This document shows positions 10,971 to 19,425 of a stretch of DNA of 64,000 nt, piece after piece. This DNA comes from Rhodocyclaceae bacterium (GTDB taxonomy: Bacteria > Pseudomonadota > Gammaproteobacteria > Burkholderiales > Rhodocyclaceae), in NCBI GenBank assembly GCA_028714035.1, contig JAQTNA010000006.1, forward strand, positions 62,001-126,000, written 5' to 3'. How positions within the stretch are numbered: position 1 is the first letter of the stretch; each line of letters begins with the position of its first letter. Position numbers and translations under genes: made by a program. The notes beneath the pieces were generated by a model that saw only the letters and a program-made list of their open reading frames with translations, made no database searches and was not told the origin of the DNA.

Positions 10971-11000
10971 GTAAGGAACAATGTTAGCCGATTTGCCGGC

Positions 11001-11039
11001 TTATCATCCATGGGAAGAGTCAATATAGTGCTTCCCATG
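11001..11039 (+). promoter_or_regulatory. azoR promoter with overlapping perfect palindrome
   Basis: A -35-like TTATCA (11001-11006) and -10-like TATAGT (11024-11029) are 17 bases apart. A perfect inverted repeat, CATGGGAAG, 13 bases, CTTCCCATG (11009-11039), brackets the -10. This is the probable operator for the divergent LysR regulator. AAGGAG precedes the azoR start. Confidence 0.55.
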
Positions 11040-11065
11040 CACTGAACAACCCCAAGGAGAAACCG

Positions 11066-11671
11066 ATGAACATCCTGCAAGTCAATGCCAGCGCCCGCCG
11101 CGAAGGCGCCAACTCCACCCGCATCGCGCAAACCATCGTCGCTCGACTGCAATCGGCCAGGCCCGGCGCGGCCCTGACGGTTCGCGATCTTGCCCTCACC
11201 CCCCATCCGCTTCTGGATGAAGCGGTGCTCGGCGCGTTGTTCACTCCGGCCGGTGAGCGCAGTGCCGAACAGGCGGCGCGCGTGGCGCTGGACGACGCGC
11301 TCATCGCCGAAGTCCAGGCTGCCGACGTGATCGTCCTCGGGGTGCCCATGTACAACTTCGGCATTCCCGCGCAACTCAAGAACTGGATTGATGCCATCGC
11401 GCGCAACGGCGTCACCTTCCGCTACACCGAGAAGGGGCCCGAAGGCCTGGTCAAGGGCAAGAAGGTCTATGTCGGCCTGGCGCGGGGCGGCCGCTACCGC
11501 GGCACCGAGGCGGACAGCCAGGTGCCCTACCTGAAGACCGTCCTGGCCTTCCTGGGCATCACCGACGTGCATTTCATCTACGCGGAAGGGCTGAACATGG
11601 GACCGGAGGCGGCACGGCAGGGGTTTGCCCAGGCCGATGCGGACCTGGCCGCGGCCCTCGCCCCGACCTGA
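11066..11671 (+). CDS. azoR: FMN-dependent NADH:quinone/azo oxidoreductase
   Basis: Flavodoxin-fold enzyme of 201 residues that reduces quinones and azo bonds with NADH by two-electron transfer, usually as a cytoplasmic dimer. The N-terminal [15 protein letters not shown] forms the FMN phosphate loop. [16 protein letters not shown] near residue 95 is the isoalloxazine-contacting segment. [11 protein letters not shown] loop follows. The ribosome site AAGGAG is well placed. It is followed after 29 bases by a pirin gene, and the pair looks like one stress-response transcript under the divergent LysR protein. Confidence 0.9.
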   Translation: MNILQVNASARREGANSTRIAQTIVARLQSARPGAALTVRDLALTPHPLLDEAVLGALFTPAGERSAEQAARVALDDALIAEVQAADVIVLGVPMYNFGIPAQLKNWIDAIARNGVTFRYTEKGPEGLVKGKKVYVGLARGGRYRGTEADSQVPYLKTVLAFLGITDVHFIYAEGLNMGPEAARQGFAQADADLAAALAPT

Positions 11672-11700
11672 GTATTCTCCAATTCGCAAAGGACATGACC

Positions 11701-12576
11701 ATGACGAATCCCCTTACCCACCCGGAACAAGTCCGCCAGTCGCGTCGCGTCGAGCGGCTGGTCGTCGGCAAGGAAACCTCCGACGGCGCCGGCGTGAAGC
11801 TGACCCGCGTGCTGACCCAGCCGTTGCAACGCCGGCTCGATCCCTTCCTGATGCTCGATGCCTTCGGCAGCGATGACCCGGACGACTACATCGCCGGCTT
11901 CCCGGATCATCCCCACCGGGGCTTCGAGACGGTGACCTACATGATCGCCGGCCGGATGCGGCACAGGGACAGTGCCGGCCACGAAGGCTTGCTGGAAAAC
12001 GGGGGTGTGCAGTGGATGACGGCGGGGCGAGGGGTGATCCACTCCGAAATTCCGCAGCAGGAGGAGGGCGTCATGGAGGGCTTCCAGCTCTGGCTGAATC
12101 TGCCGAGCGGGGACAAGATGGCCGCACCCTGGTACCGGGATTTTCCCGCCGCCGCCCTGCCCCGTTTCGTTACCGACGAGGGGGTTGCGGTGACGGTGAT
12201 CGCGGGGGAGAGCCATGGCATCGCGGGGGCGGTCACTCGTGCCGCCACGGCGCCGCTTTACCTGGACCTGCATCTGCCCGCTGGCGGCCGCTTTACCCAG
12301 TCCCTGCCGCCGGGGCATAACGCCTTCGTCTATGTCTACCGCGGCGAAGTCGGCATTGCCGGGGACGCGGTGCCCGTGCAACGCATGGCCATACTCGCCA
12401 ACGAGCCGGCGGCCGATGGCGTGGTGATCGAAGCCGGGGAGGACGCGCGGGTATTGCTGATTGCGGGCCAGCCGCTGAACGAGCCCATTGCCCAATACGG
12501 CCCCTTCGTCATGAACACCGACCGGGAAATCTACCAGGCGGTGAGCGATTTTCGCAACGGCTGCCTGTTGGGCTGA
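11701..12576 (+). CDS. pirin family protein
   Basis: Bicupin protein of 291 residues. The metal-binding cupin keeps HPHRGFETVTY and, further on, GVIHSEIP, giving the His-His-His-Glu ligand set typical of pirins. Bacterial pirins can act as quercetin dioxygenases or bind metabolic enzymes; the role here is unknown. The start at 11701 is chosen over the in-frame ATG at 11695 because AAAGGA ends only one base before the earlier codon but seven before the later one. It is probably cotranscribed with azoR. Confidence 0.88.
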   Translation: MTNPLTHPEQVRQSRRVERLVVGKETSDGAGVKLTRVLTQPLQRRLDPFLMLDAFGSDDPDDYIAGFPDHPHRGFETVTYMIAGRMRHRDSAGHEGLLENGGVQWMTAGRGVIHSEIPQQEEGVMEGFQLWLNLPSGDKMAAPWYRDFPAAALPRFVTDEGVAVTVIAGESHGIAGAVTRAATAPLYLDLHLPAGGRFTQSLPPGHNAFVYVYRGEVGIAGDAVPVQRMAILANEPAADGVVIEAGEDARVLLIAGQPLNEPIAQYGPFVMNTDREIYQAVSDFRNGCLLG

Positions 12577-12614
12577 CGAGGCTTTAGGCCGGCGCCGGTC
12601 CTTGCCGCGTGCGC

Positions 12615-13784
12615 TCAGTTCCGTCCGCCCTGGCCGGCGAGGCCGATCATGAGGCGCACCAGGCCGTAGGCCAGCCAGGTGAAGGCCCGGCGGTGCCAGG
12701 GGCGGTGTTCCCAGTCCTCGGGCTTCAGTTCCCGGGCACCCGTTTCCATGGCCCGCCGCAGGCTGGCGCGCAGGCGGCCGGCAAAGGCGGCGTCCCGCAC
12801 CACCACGTTCGCCTCCCGCGCCAGGAGCAGGCTGAAGGGGTCAATGTTGCTGGAACCGACGGTGGCCCAGCGGCCGTCCACCACGGCCACCTTCGCATGC
12901 AGGAAGCTCCTGTGATATTCGAAGATGCGCACGCCGGAGGCCAGGAAGTGGCCATAGAGGGCGCGGGTGGCGAAGTGGAGCAGCAGGTATTCCACCCGCC
13001 CCTGGAGCAGGAGCGTCACCTTGACCCCGCGCGCCGCGGCGGCGAGGACCGCATGGCGAAAGCGCAGGCCGGGCAGGAAATAGGCGTTGGCCAGGATGAT
13101 CTCTTCCCGCGCCGAGGCGATGGCTTCCAGGTAGGCCTCCTCGATGTCGCGCCGGTGCCGGATATTGTCCCGCACCACGTAACGGGCCTCCATGTCGCCC
13201 ACGGGCCGGATGTCCGCCAGCACGGGCACCGGCATGCGCTGCCGCCTTCGCAGGCTTGCCCAGTTCACCAAGGCCCAGAGGCGGCGGCAGGAGTGCAGCA
13301 CGTCCCCCACCATCGGGCCGCACACCGCCACGGCGTAGTCGTAGCGGGGGGGCGTCTGCCCCGGATTAGGTATGTCGTCAATGATGTTGATGCCGCCGAC
13401 GAAGGCCAGCGCGCCATCCACGATCACCACCTTGCGGTGCAGGCGGCGCAGGCGGTGGCGCCGCAGGGTGAACGGGGAAATATGGGGCCTGAACACCCGG
13501 ACCTCCACGCCCGCTCCGATCAGCCCGGGCGCCAGGGTGCGCGGGAAGCGGCTGGCGCCGAAGCCATCCACCAGCACGTGAACCTTCACGCCGCGCCGGG
13601 CGGCGCGGGACAGGGCGTCGGCCACCCGGTGGCCGGTCTCGTCGTCCTCGAAGATGTAGCTTTCCAGGTGGACTTCCAGCCTTGCCGCGTCAATCGCGCG
13701 GCACAGGGCGGGGAAGTATTCGCTCCCGGTTTCCAGCAGTTCCACCCTGTTGCCCGGGGTGAAATGGTAGTGGTCGCCGCGCAT
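12615..13784 (-). CDS. clsB: cardiolipin synthase B (phospholipase D family)
   Basis: Phosphatidyltransferase of 389 residues making cardiolipin or related anionic lipids at the inner membrane. Two HKD motifs are intact: HRKVVIVDG at 116-124 and HAKVAVVDG near 296, each followed by a GG or GSSN segment. There is no N-terminal transmembrane pair, which fits ClsB rather than ClsA. It lies 12 bases downstream of an endonuclease/phosphatase gene, the same pairing as ybhP-clsB in Escherichia coli, and the two are probably cotranscribed. Confidence 0.9.
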   Translation of the reverse strand: MRGDHYHFTPGNRVELLETGSEYFPALCRAIDAARLEVHLESYIFEDDETGHRVADALSRAARRGVKVHVLVDGFGASRFPRTLAPGLIGAGVEVRVFRPHISPFTLRRHRLRRLHRKVVIVDGALAFVGGINIIDDIPNPGQTPPRYDYAVAVCGPMVGDVLHSCRRLWALVNWASLRRRQRMPVPVLADIRPVGDMEARYVVRDNIRHRRDIEEAYLEAIASAREEIILANAYFLPGLRFRHAVLAAAARGVKVTLLLQGRVEYLLLHFATRALYGHFLASGVRIFEYHRSFLHAKVAVVDGRWATVGSSNIDPFSLLLAREANVVVRDAAFAGRLRASLRRAMETGARELKPEDWEHRPWHRRAFTWLAYGLVRLMIGLAGQGGRN

Positions 13785-13796
13785 GGATCGAGGCGT

Positions 13797-14555
13797 TCAG
13801 GGGGTCAGGGCCAGCCGGGCCGAAAGGGCGGCGTGGTCGGAAATCTCCGACCAGGGCGGGCCGAAGTGCACCTGCGCGCTCCGGACAGCCATGCCCCGGA
13901 CGTAGATGCGGTCCAGCCGGAACAGGGGCAGGGTGCTGGGAAAACTGCGCGCCGGACGCCCCACGGCGCCACCGAACACCTCCACCAGACCGAGGCGTTC
14001 GCACAGCAGGTCGTCGGCCCGATTGCGCCAGTCGTTGAAGTCGCCGGCGATGATGAGCGGCGCCTCCGGCGGCACCAGTTGTTCCATGCGCAGGGCCAGC
14101 GCCTCCATCTGCCGTTTGCGGCTGCGCCCCAGGAGGCCCAGGTGCACGCACACGCAATGCAGGGGGGAGGCGAGGCCGGGAACGCCCAGTTCGCAATGCA
14201 GCAGACCGCGCTTTTCCAGGCGATGGTCGGAGATGTCCTGGTTGGCGGAGACGAGAATGGGAAAGGCGCTGAGGATGGCATTGCCGTGGTGCCCGTGGTC
14301 GTAGAGGGCGTTGCCGCCGTAGGCGGTGTCGCGCCACGTGTCTTCGGCCAGGAACTCGTGCTGCGGCTGGTCCGGCCAGTCGTCGTGCTTCTCGGCATGC
14401 CCCAGGTGCAGCCCCTGCACCTCCTGCAGGAAAACGATGTCCGGACCCAGGCTGCGCAGGCGTTCCCGCAGTTCGTGCACGACCATGCGCCGGTTGAACT
14501 GGGAAAATCCCTTGTGGATGTTGTAGGTCGCGACGTGCAGCGTATGGTCCTTCAT
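13797..14555 (-). CDS. endonuclease/exonuclease/phosphatase family protein (YbhP-like)
   Basis: Predicted metal-dependent phosphoesterase of 252 residues. It shows the fold's ordered motifs: VATYNIHKG at the N-terminus, FLQEVQG (metal-binding Glu), a central HLGLLGRSR histidine segment, IIAGDFNDW (Asp and Asn) and SDHAAL (catalytic Asp-His). The start at 14555 gives MKDHTLHVATYNIHKG; the longer open frame overlaps the divergent membrane-protein gene. It is the first gene of a pair with clsB, suggesting a phospholipid headgroup or lipid phosphate substrate, which is unproven. Confidence 0.82.
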   Translation of the reverse strand: MKDHTLHVATYNIHKGFSQFNRRMVVHELRERLRSLGPDIVFLQEVQGLHLGHAEKHDDWPDQPQHEFLAEDTWRDTAYGGNALYDHGHHGNAILSAFPILVSANQDISDHRLEKRGLLHCELGVPGLASPLHCVCVHLGLLGRSRKRQMEALALRMEQLVPPEAPLIIAGDFNDWRNRADDLLCERLGLVEVFGGAVGRPARSFPSTLPLFRLDRIYVRGMAVRSAQVHFGPPWSEISDHAALSARLALTP

Positions 14556-14615
14556 GATGCCCTGCCTGGTTCGGTCGTGGTAAGTTCGGCGTTCCAATAA
14601 AACAAGGATAAACCC

Positions 14616-15074
14616 ATGAACCCCCAAGCCCTGATCCTGTTTGCCCACGTCCTGGCCGTCGTCGTCTGGGTCGGCGGCATGTTCTTCGCCCACATGGTGC
14701 TGCGGCCGACGGCCATCGAAGTGCTGGAGCCGCCCCTGAGGCTCAAGCTTTGGCGGGGTATTTTCGCGCGTTTCTTTCCCTGGGTGTGGGCGGCTGTGCT
14801 GCTCATCCTGGCCACGGGCTTCCTGGGGTTCGCCGGCACCGGCATGAAGGGTGCGCCCGTGAGCTGGCACCTGATGCTGGCCACGGGCTGCGCGATGGTG
14901 GCGATCTATCTCTACCTGTTCACGGTTCCTTACGGCGCCTTCAAGCGCGCGGTGGATGCCGGCATGTGGCCGGACGCGGCGGCGGCTCTGAACCGCATGC
15001 GCCGCCTAGTGGCGACCAACCTGATCCTGGGCCTCGCCACGATCGCCATCGCCACCCTGGGGCGGGGGCTGTAG
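14616..15074 (+). CDS. small four-helix inner membrane protein, CopD-like
   Basis: A 152-residue protein with four hydrophobic helices: ALILFAHVLAVVVWVGGMFF, a second around residues 52-72, a third in SWHLMLATGCAMVAIYLYL, and a last near the C-terminus. A histidine in the first helix (AHVLAVVVWVGG) and HMVL just after it resemble haem- or copper-binding CopD and DUF2269 proteins. It starts 60 bases from the divergent endonuclease gene and ends just before a dispersed palindrome. Its function is unknown. Confidence 0.7.
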   Translation: MNPQALILFAHVLAVVVWVGGMFFAHMVLRPTAIEVLEPPLRLKLWRGIFARFFPWVWAAVLLILATGFLGFAGTGMKGAPVSWHLMLATGCAMVAIYLYLFTVPYGAFKRAVDAGMWPDAAAALNRMRRLVATNLILGLATIAIATLGRGL

Positions 15075-15077
15075 ATT

Positions 15078-15123
15078 TGTAGGTCGGGATTTATCCCGAC
15101 ATGTCGGCCTGATGGCCGACCTA
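15078..15123. repeat. dispersed GTCGGG palindrome
   Basis: TAGGTCGGGAT, TTAT, CCCGAC followed by TGTCGGCCTGATGGCCGACCTA gives two adjacent stems in the convergent gap between the CopD-like gene and the PIN toxin gene. It is the same family as 5627-5815. Confidence 0.65.
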
Positions 15124-15129
15124 CCACCA

Positions 15130-15525
15130 TCAGACGGAGAACGGGTTGAGCACGGGGATGCCGCAGCCGGCGAAATCGCTGGTGTTGCGCGTCACCAAGG
15201 TCAAGGCATGGACTTGCGCGGTGGCGGCGATGAGCATGTCGGGCTGGCTGCGGGTGATGCCACGCGCGGCAAAGGCGCCGCGCAGTTCGCCGGCACGGCG
15301 GGCAATCTCAAGCGTCACCGGCAACACGGGATGGCGCGACAGGTAGGCATCGAACCACGTGGCGACACGTCCGTTGGAACGCCAGGTGAGGCCGAACATG
15401 ATTTCGTCCACCGTCACGGCGGAAATGGCATGGGCCGATTCCCGCGCCGCCCAGGCCGTCACACCCACATCGGGGCGCGGACGGCACAGTTCGCTGATGA
15501 TGTTGGTATCAAGCAGGACGCGCAT
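15130..15525 (-). CDS. vapC: type II toxin, PIN-domain ribonuclease (VapC/FitB-like)
   Basis: A 131-residue PIN protein expected to cleave RNA when free of its antitoxin. Acidic active-site residues are visible: LLDTN (Asp6), VDEIMFGL (Glu), QPDMLIAATA (Asp) and the TRNTSDFAG segment. It begins inside the 3' end of the antitoxin gene, with a 17-base overlap, which indicates coupled translation. Substrate RNA is unknown. Confidence 0.9.
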   Translation of the reverse strand: MRVLLDTNIISELCRPRPDVGVTAWAARESAHAISAVTVDEIMFGLTWRSNGRVATWFDAYLSRHPVLPVTLEIARRAGELRGAFAARGITRSQPDMLIAATAQVHALTLVTRNTSDFAGCGIPVLNPFSV

Positions 15526-15820
15526 CGCCGTCTGCCTCCTCCAGCATCGCTATGAAAGCATTCGGGCGCCCGACCTCCGGGCGCGGCCGGGTCGGCAGTT
15601 CGTAACTTTCCTCGCTGGCAATTTGACGCAACTCGGCGAATTCCTCGCCCAGGGTCTTCTTCGAGGCCTCCTTGCGCCATTCCTCGAAGGCCTTGAAGGT
15701 GGCGGCATCAATCACCGAGGCCACGCAACGGTCGCGGTTATAGATCATCTGCGGCTCCTCGGCGGACAGCCGCAGGACTTCAGAGAGCTGTTGCTTGGCT
15801 TGAGCGATGTTCCAGGACAT
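15509..15820 (-). CDS. type II antitoxin, Phd/YefM family
   Basis: A 103-residue antitoxin with the Phd/YefM N-terminal pattern SWNIAQAKQQLSEVLRLS, then QMIYNRDRCVASVIDAATF, and a charged C-terminus that would bind the PIN toxin. The ATG at 15820 is preferred over the one at 15835 because AAGGAG precedes it by six bases. The first gene of the pair, it likely represses its own promoter at the palindrome just upstream. Confidence 0.87.
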   Translation of the reverse strand: MSWNIAQAKQQLSEVLRLSAEEPQMIYNRDRCVASVIDAATFKAFEEWRKEASKKTLGEEFAELRQIASEESYELPTRPRPEVGRPNAFIAMLEEADGDARPA

Positions 15821-15833
15821 GGTGGGCTCCTTC

Positions 15834-15863
15834 ATGTCTATGTTTGATGGCCATTATAGACAT
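15834..15863 (-). promoter_or_regulatory. autoregulatory operator and -10 of the Phd/PIN module
   Basis: ATGTCTAT (15834-15841) is mirrored by ATAGACAT (15856-15863) across 14 bases. On the minus strand a perfect TATAAT lies inside the right arm, so a bound antitoxin would cover the promoter. The -35 is weak. Confidence 0.6.
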
Positions 15864-15977
15864 AATTCACCCGCGAAGGTGTAGGGCGGTGGGTGGGCAA
15901 AGGCCGGAGGCCGTGCCCACCTATTCCGGGACAACGGTGGATGCGCCTTTGGCTTGTCCATCCTGCGCGCCGAAGGC

Positions 15978-16047
15978 CCTTGTAGGTCGGGCTTCAGCCC
16001 GACATTTCGGAGAACCGGCGATATTGTCGGGCTGAAGCCCGACCTAC
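15978..16047. repeat. pair of dispersed GTCGGG palindromes
   Basis: TGTAGGTCGGGCTTCAGCCC at one end and GGGCTGAAGCCCGACCTA at the other form an inverted pair of near-complete stems about 30 bases apart. They lie downstream of nadA in the 228-base gap before the toxin-antitoxin promoter. The rest of the gap shows no coding signal. Confidence 0.7.
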
Positions 16048-16063
16048 GGAGCCCTATGCCGGC

Positions 16064-17161
16064 TCAGGAAACTTCCAGCATGCGCTCCAGGGCCAGCTTG
16101 GCGAGCACGGCTTCGTGGGGCGGCACCGTGATGCGGTTCACTACCTTGCCCTCCGCCAGGTTCTCCAGGGTCCAGGCCAGGTGCTGGGGGTCTATGCGCT
16201 GCATGGTGGAGCACATGCACACGGTGGGCGCCATGAACTGCACGATCTTGCCCTCTGCCTTCACTTCCTCGGCCAAGCGCTGCACCAGGTTCAATTCCGT
16301 ACCCACCAGCCAGCGGGTGCCGGGGGCGGATTCCTTCACGACCTTGATGATGTGCTCCGTGGAGCCGACGTAATCCGACTGGCGGCACACCTCGAAGGAG
16401 GATTCCGGGTGGGAAACCACCAGGCCGTCCGGGTGTTCGTTCCGGAAGCGCAGGATGTGGCCGGGCTGGAACATCTGGTGCACCGAGCAGTGGCCCTTCC
16501 ACAGGAAGAGTTTCGCCTTCTTGATTTCCGCGGGGGAGAGGCCGCCCATCTCCAGGTCCGGATCCCAGACCATCATCTCGTCCATGGGGATGTCGCGCTT
16601 GTAGCCGCTCCAGCGCCCCAGGTGTTGGTCGGGGAAGAACAGCACCTTTTCCCGCCGGGCCAGGGACCACTCCAGGATCTTGGGCGCGTTGCTGGAGGTG
16701 CACACGATGCCCCCGTGCTCGCCGCAGAAGGCCTTCAGGTCGGCGCTGGAATTGATGTAGGTGACGGGCGTGACCACCTCGTCCGGGTCCAGCACCTCGG
16801 ACAACTCGCGCCAGCAGCGTTCCACCTTGGCCAAGGAAGCCATGTCGGCCATGGAGCAGCCGGCGGCCATGTCCGGCAGGATGGAAATCTGCTCGGGCCG
16901 GGACATGATGTCCGCCACCTCGGCCATGAAATGCACGCCACAGAACACGATCCATTCCGCATCCGTCTGGCTGGCGTTGCGCGAGAGCTTCAAGGAGTCG
17001 CCCGTGAGATCGGCGTGCTGATACACGTCGGCCCGCTGGTAATGGTGGCAGAGGATGACCGCCTTTTTGCCCAGGCGTTCCCGCGCGGCCCGGATGCGCT
17101 CATGGGCGTCGGCGTCGGAGAGGGTGTTGAAACGATCGAAATGTATGGCGGCGGTCTGCAT
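16064..17161 (-). CDS. nadA: quinolinate synthase A
   Basis: Condenses iminoaspartate with dihydroxyacetone phosphate to quinolinate in NAD synthesis, using a [4Fe-4S] cluster. It has 365 residues. Likely cluster cysteines sit in VFCGVHFMAE (Cys74), KGHCSVHQMF (near 224) and TVCMCSTMQ (near 314-316). AVILCHHYQRADVYQHAD and the PDMAAGCSMADMA segment are family landmarks. The start at 17161 (MQTAAIHFDRF) is preferred; the 30-residue upstream extension has no conserved sequence. No nadB or nadC is nearby. Confidence 0.95.
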   Translation of the reverse strand: MQTAAIHFDRFNTLSDADAHERIRAARERLGKKAVILCHHYQRADVYQHADLTGDSLKLSRNASQTDAEWIVFCGVHFMAEVADIMSRPEQISILPDMAAGCSMADMASLAKVERCWRELSEVLDPDEVVTPVTYINSSADLKAFCGEHGGIVCTSSNAPKILEWSLARREKVLFFPDQHLGRWSGYKRDIPMDEMMVWDPDLEMGGLSPAEIKKAKLFLWKGHCSVHQMFQPGHILRFRNEHPDGLVVSHPESSFEVCRQSDYVGSTEHIIKVVKESAPGTRWLVGTELNLVQRLAEEVKAEGKIVQFMAPTVCMCSTMQRIDPQHLAWTLENLAEGKVVNRITVPPHEAVLAKLALERMLEVS

Positions 17162-17312
17162 GGTTCCGGTTCCGGGTATGCTTCGCCCGGCTGTTGTATC
17201 GTTGAGGCTGGAAATTCTACCATCCGGCGATGGCACCGAAGGTTTTGCCACGGCCAGGCCATCGGCTTGCCTGATCTATTGAGAACCGTTATCATTTGTG
17301 AGCGATCTCCTG

Positions 17313-17340
17313 CTCACCGCTCACCGCTCACCGCTCACCG
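17313..17340. repeat. four tandem copies of CTCACCG
   Basis: Four perfect head-to-tail heptamers end nine bases before the FeoB-like start, in the 188-base divergent gap after nadA. They occupy the place where a ribosome binding site would be, and none was found. The unit resembles the inner arms of the 6599-6737 element. Confidence 0.6.
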
Positions 17341-17349
17341 CTTCCCACC

Positions 17350-19365
17350 ATGTCCCTGGCCCTCCATACGTTTCCGTTGCGCGGTCCCATCCGCCGCGGC
17401 GGACAGGCGCCACGCATCGCCCTCGTGGGCCGGCCCGGCACGGGCAAGACCACCCTGTTCGAGGCCGTGGCCAGCACGGAGGTGCGTGGGCGCAGCGCCT
17501 TCGATGGCCTCCTGGCCTGGCGCGAGTCCCTGGTGGAAATCGGCGTCGAGCAGGCCTGGCTCTCGGATCTGCCCTCCCTGGATTCCCTCATGGCGCGGGA
17601 TGCCGGGGAACAGGCGCTGGCCGACCATCTGTTGCGCGGTGTGCCGGGACTGGGGGGCGTCAGCCAGCCGGACGTGTTGATCCAGGTGCTGGATGCCACG
17701 GCGCTGGAACGGGAACTGGAACTGAGCCAGGAGCTGGCCATGCTCGGGCGGCCCCTGGTGATCGCCCTGAATCGGCTGGACGAGGCGGGCGCCAAGGGCC
17801 TGCGCATCAACGTCGAGGAATTGTCAAAGCGGCTGGGTGCGCCGGTGGTGCCCACCATCGCCCACATGGGCAAGGGCATCAGCGCCCTGTTCCAGGCCGC
17901 GCTGGACGCGGCCCGCAAGAAGCTTTGCCCCCTGCCGCAGCCGGCCAGTCCCCACATCGTCGCCAGCCTGGAGGCGCTCTGTCCGCTCCTGGCACGGCCC
18001 GAGATTGACGACGGCCTGCAATTGCCCCGGCCCCTCTTGCTCATGCGCATCGCCGCGGGCGACAAGGCTACCCTGGAACTGATCGAGCGGCTGGTGCCGG
18101 GACTGCCCGAGCGGCTGGCCTCGGTGGTGGCCGACATTTCCCGGCGCCTGCCGCGGCCCCTGGCGGAGGAGCTGCACGCCGATCGCCACCACCGGGCCGC
18201 CGTGCTCTACGAGGCGGTGACCCGGCAGGGGCACCGGGAGGGGCGTTTCAACTGGCGCCACGCCCTGGACGAACTCTTTCTTCATCCCCACTGGGGCCTC
18301 CTGGGCAGCCTGGCGGTCTTCGGCCTGGTGCTGTTCATGGTGTTCGAGGTGAGCACGGCCATAGACCGGGTGTCCTCCGCGCCCCTGGGCGCCTGGGTCG
18401 CCACCTGGCAGCCGGCTTCCACCGCGGGGGTCATAGGCCGGGCCGTGGCGGACGGCATGGTGGGCCTGGCGGGCATCGTCCTGCCCTACATGCTGCCCCT
18501 GGTCATGCTGCTCGTCGCCCTGGAGGAATCCGGGGTCATGCACCGGGTCGCCTTCGTGGTGGACCGGGGTTTCCACCATATCGGCCTGCACGGCGGCGTG
18601 GCCGTGCCCTTCCTCCTGGGCCTGGGCTGCAATGTGCCCGCCATCACGGCGGCCACCCAGTCCTCCTCGGGGCGGGAGCGGGTGGTGGCGGCGCTGCTCA
18701 TCACCTTCGTGCCCTGTTCGGCACGCTCCGCCATCATGCTGGCGGTGGGCGGCAAATACCTGGGGGTGGGCGGCGTGCTGGGTCTCTTCGCGCTCAACCT
18801 GCTGGTGATCGCCCTGGCCGGGCGCCTCCTGGCCCGGCGCTATGGCGCCGCCGGCCCGGGCGTGGTGCAGACCATTCCGCCCTATGCCCTGCCCAAGTGG
18901 CGGCCCCTGCTCGCCACCACCTGGGAGCGCACCAGCGACATCGTGACCATCGTCACTCCGCTCCTGGTGGCCGGCAGCATCGTGCTCGCCCTGCTGGAAC
19001 ACTGGCACGCCGATGCCACGGTGAACGCCCTCCTGGAGCCCGTGACCCACTGGTGGCTGGGCCTGCCGCCCTCCCTGGGCGTACCCATCCTGTTCGGCGT
19101 GCTGCGGAAGGAATTGTCCCTGGCCATGGTGCAGCAGGCCCTGGGCACGCCCGAGATCGGTGATCTGCTGGACTCCGTGCAGATCGCCACCTTCCTCATC
19201 TTCCTCACCTTCTACGTGCCCTGCGTGTCCACCTTCGCGGTCATGCTGCGCACCCTGGGGAAGAAACGCGCCTTCGCCTCCGTGGGCCTGTCGGTGGCCG
19301 TGGCCCTGGTCCTGTCCGGCGCCGCCCGGCTGCTCCTGGGCGCGGTGCGGATGTTGGCAGGGTAG
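17350..19365 (+). CDS. divergent FeoB-like ferrous iron transporter
   Basis: A 671-residue protein with an N-terminal G domain and a C-terminal FeoB-type membrane domain. The membrane part keeps the cysteine gate motif LGLGCNVPAI near residue 425, the following VPCSARSAIML, and a second gate repeat containing FYVPCVSTFAV near 620. The G domain keeps G1 GRPGTGKTT (27-35) and a G4-like NRLD (141-144), but the usual DLPG of G3 reads DLPS (73-76) and no clear G2 threonine was found. No FeoA or FeoC gene is adjacent. GTP hydrolysis may be weak or differently controlled. Iron as substrate is inferred from the family. Confidence 0.78.
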   Translation: MSLALHTFPLRGPIRRGGQAPRIALVGRPGTGKTTLFEAVASTEVRGRSAFDGLLAWRESLVEIGVEQAWLSDLPSLDSLMARDAGEQALADHLLRGVPGLGGVSQPDVLIQVLDATALERELELSQELAMLGRPLVIALNRLDEAGAKGLRINVEELSKRLGAPVVPTIAHMGKGISALFQAALDAARKKLCPLPQPASPHIVASLEALCPLLARPEIDDGLQLPRPLLLMRIAAGDKATLELIERLVPGLPERLASVVADISRRLPRPLAEELHADRHHRAAVLYEAVTRQGHREGRFNWRHALDELFLHPHWGLLGSLAVFGLVLFMVFEVSTAIDRVSSAPLGAWVATWQPASTAGVIGRAVADGMVGLAGIVLPYMLPLVMLLVALEESGVMHRVAFVVDRGFHHIGLHGGVAVPFLLGLGCNVPAITAATQSSSGRERVVAALLITFVPCSARSAIMLAVGGKYLGVGGVLGLFALNLLVIALAGRLLARRYGAAGPGVVQTIPPYALPKWRPLLATTWERTSDIVTIVTPLLVAGSIVLALLEHWHADATVNALLEPVTHWWLGLPPSLGVPILFGVLRKELSLAMVQQALGTPEIGDLLDSVQIATFLIFLTFYVPCVSTFAVMLRTLGKKRAFASVGLSVAVALVLSGAARLLLGAVRMLAG

Positions 19366-19425
19366 AATTCGTCTTTCTCTGTTATCTGGTGGACACGCTA
19401 CGCTTTGCCCACCCTAGGCACTGAA

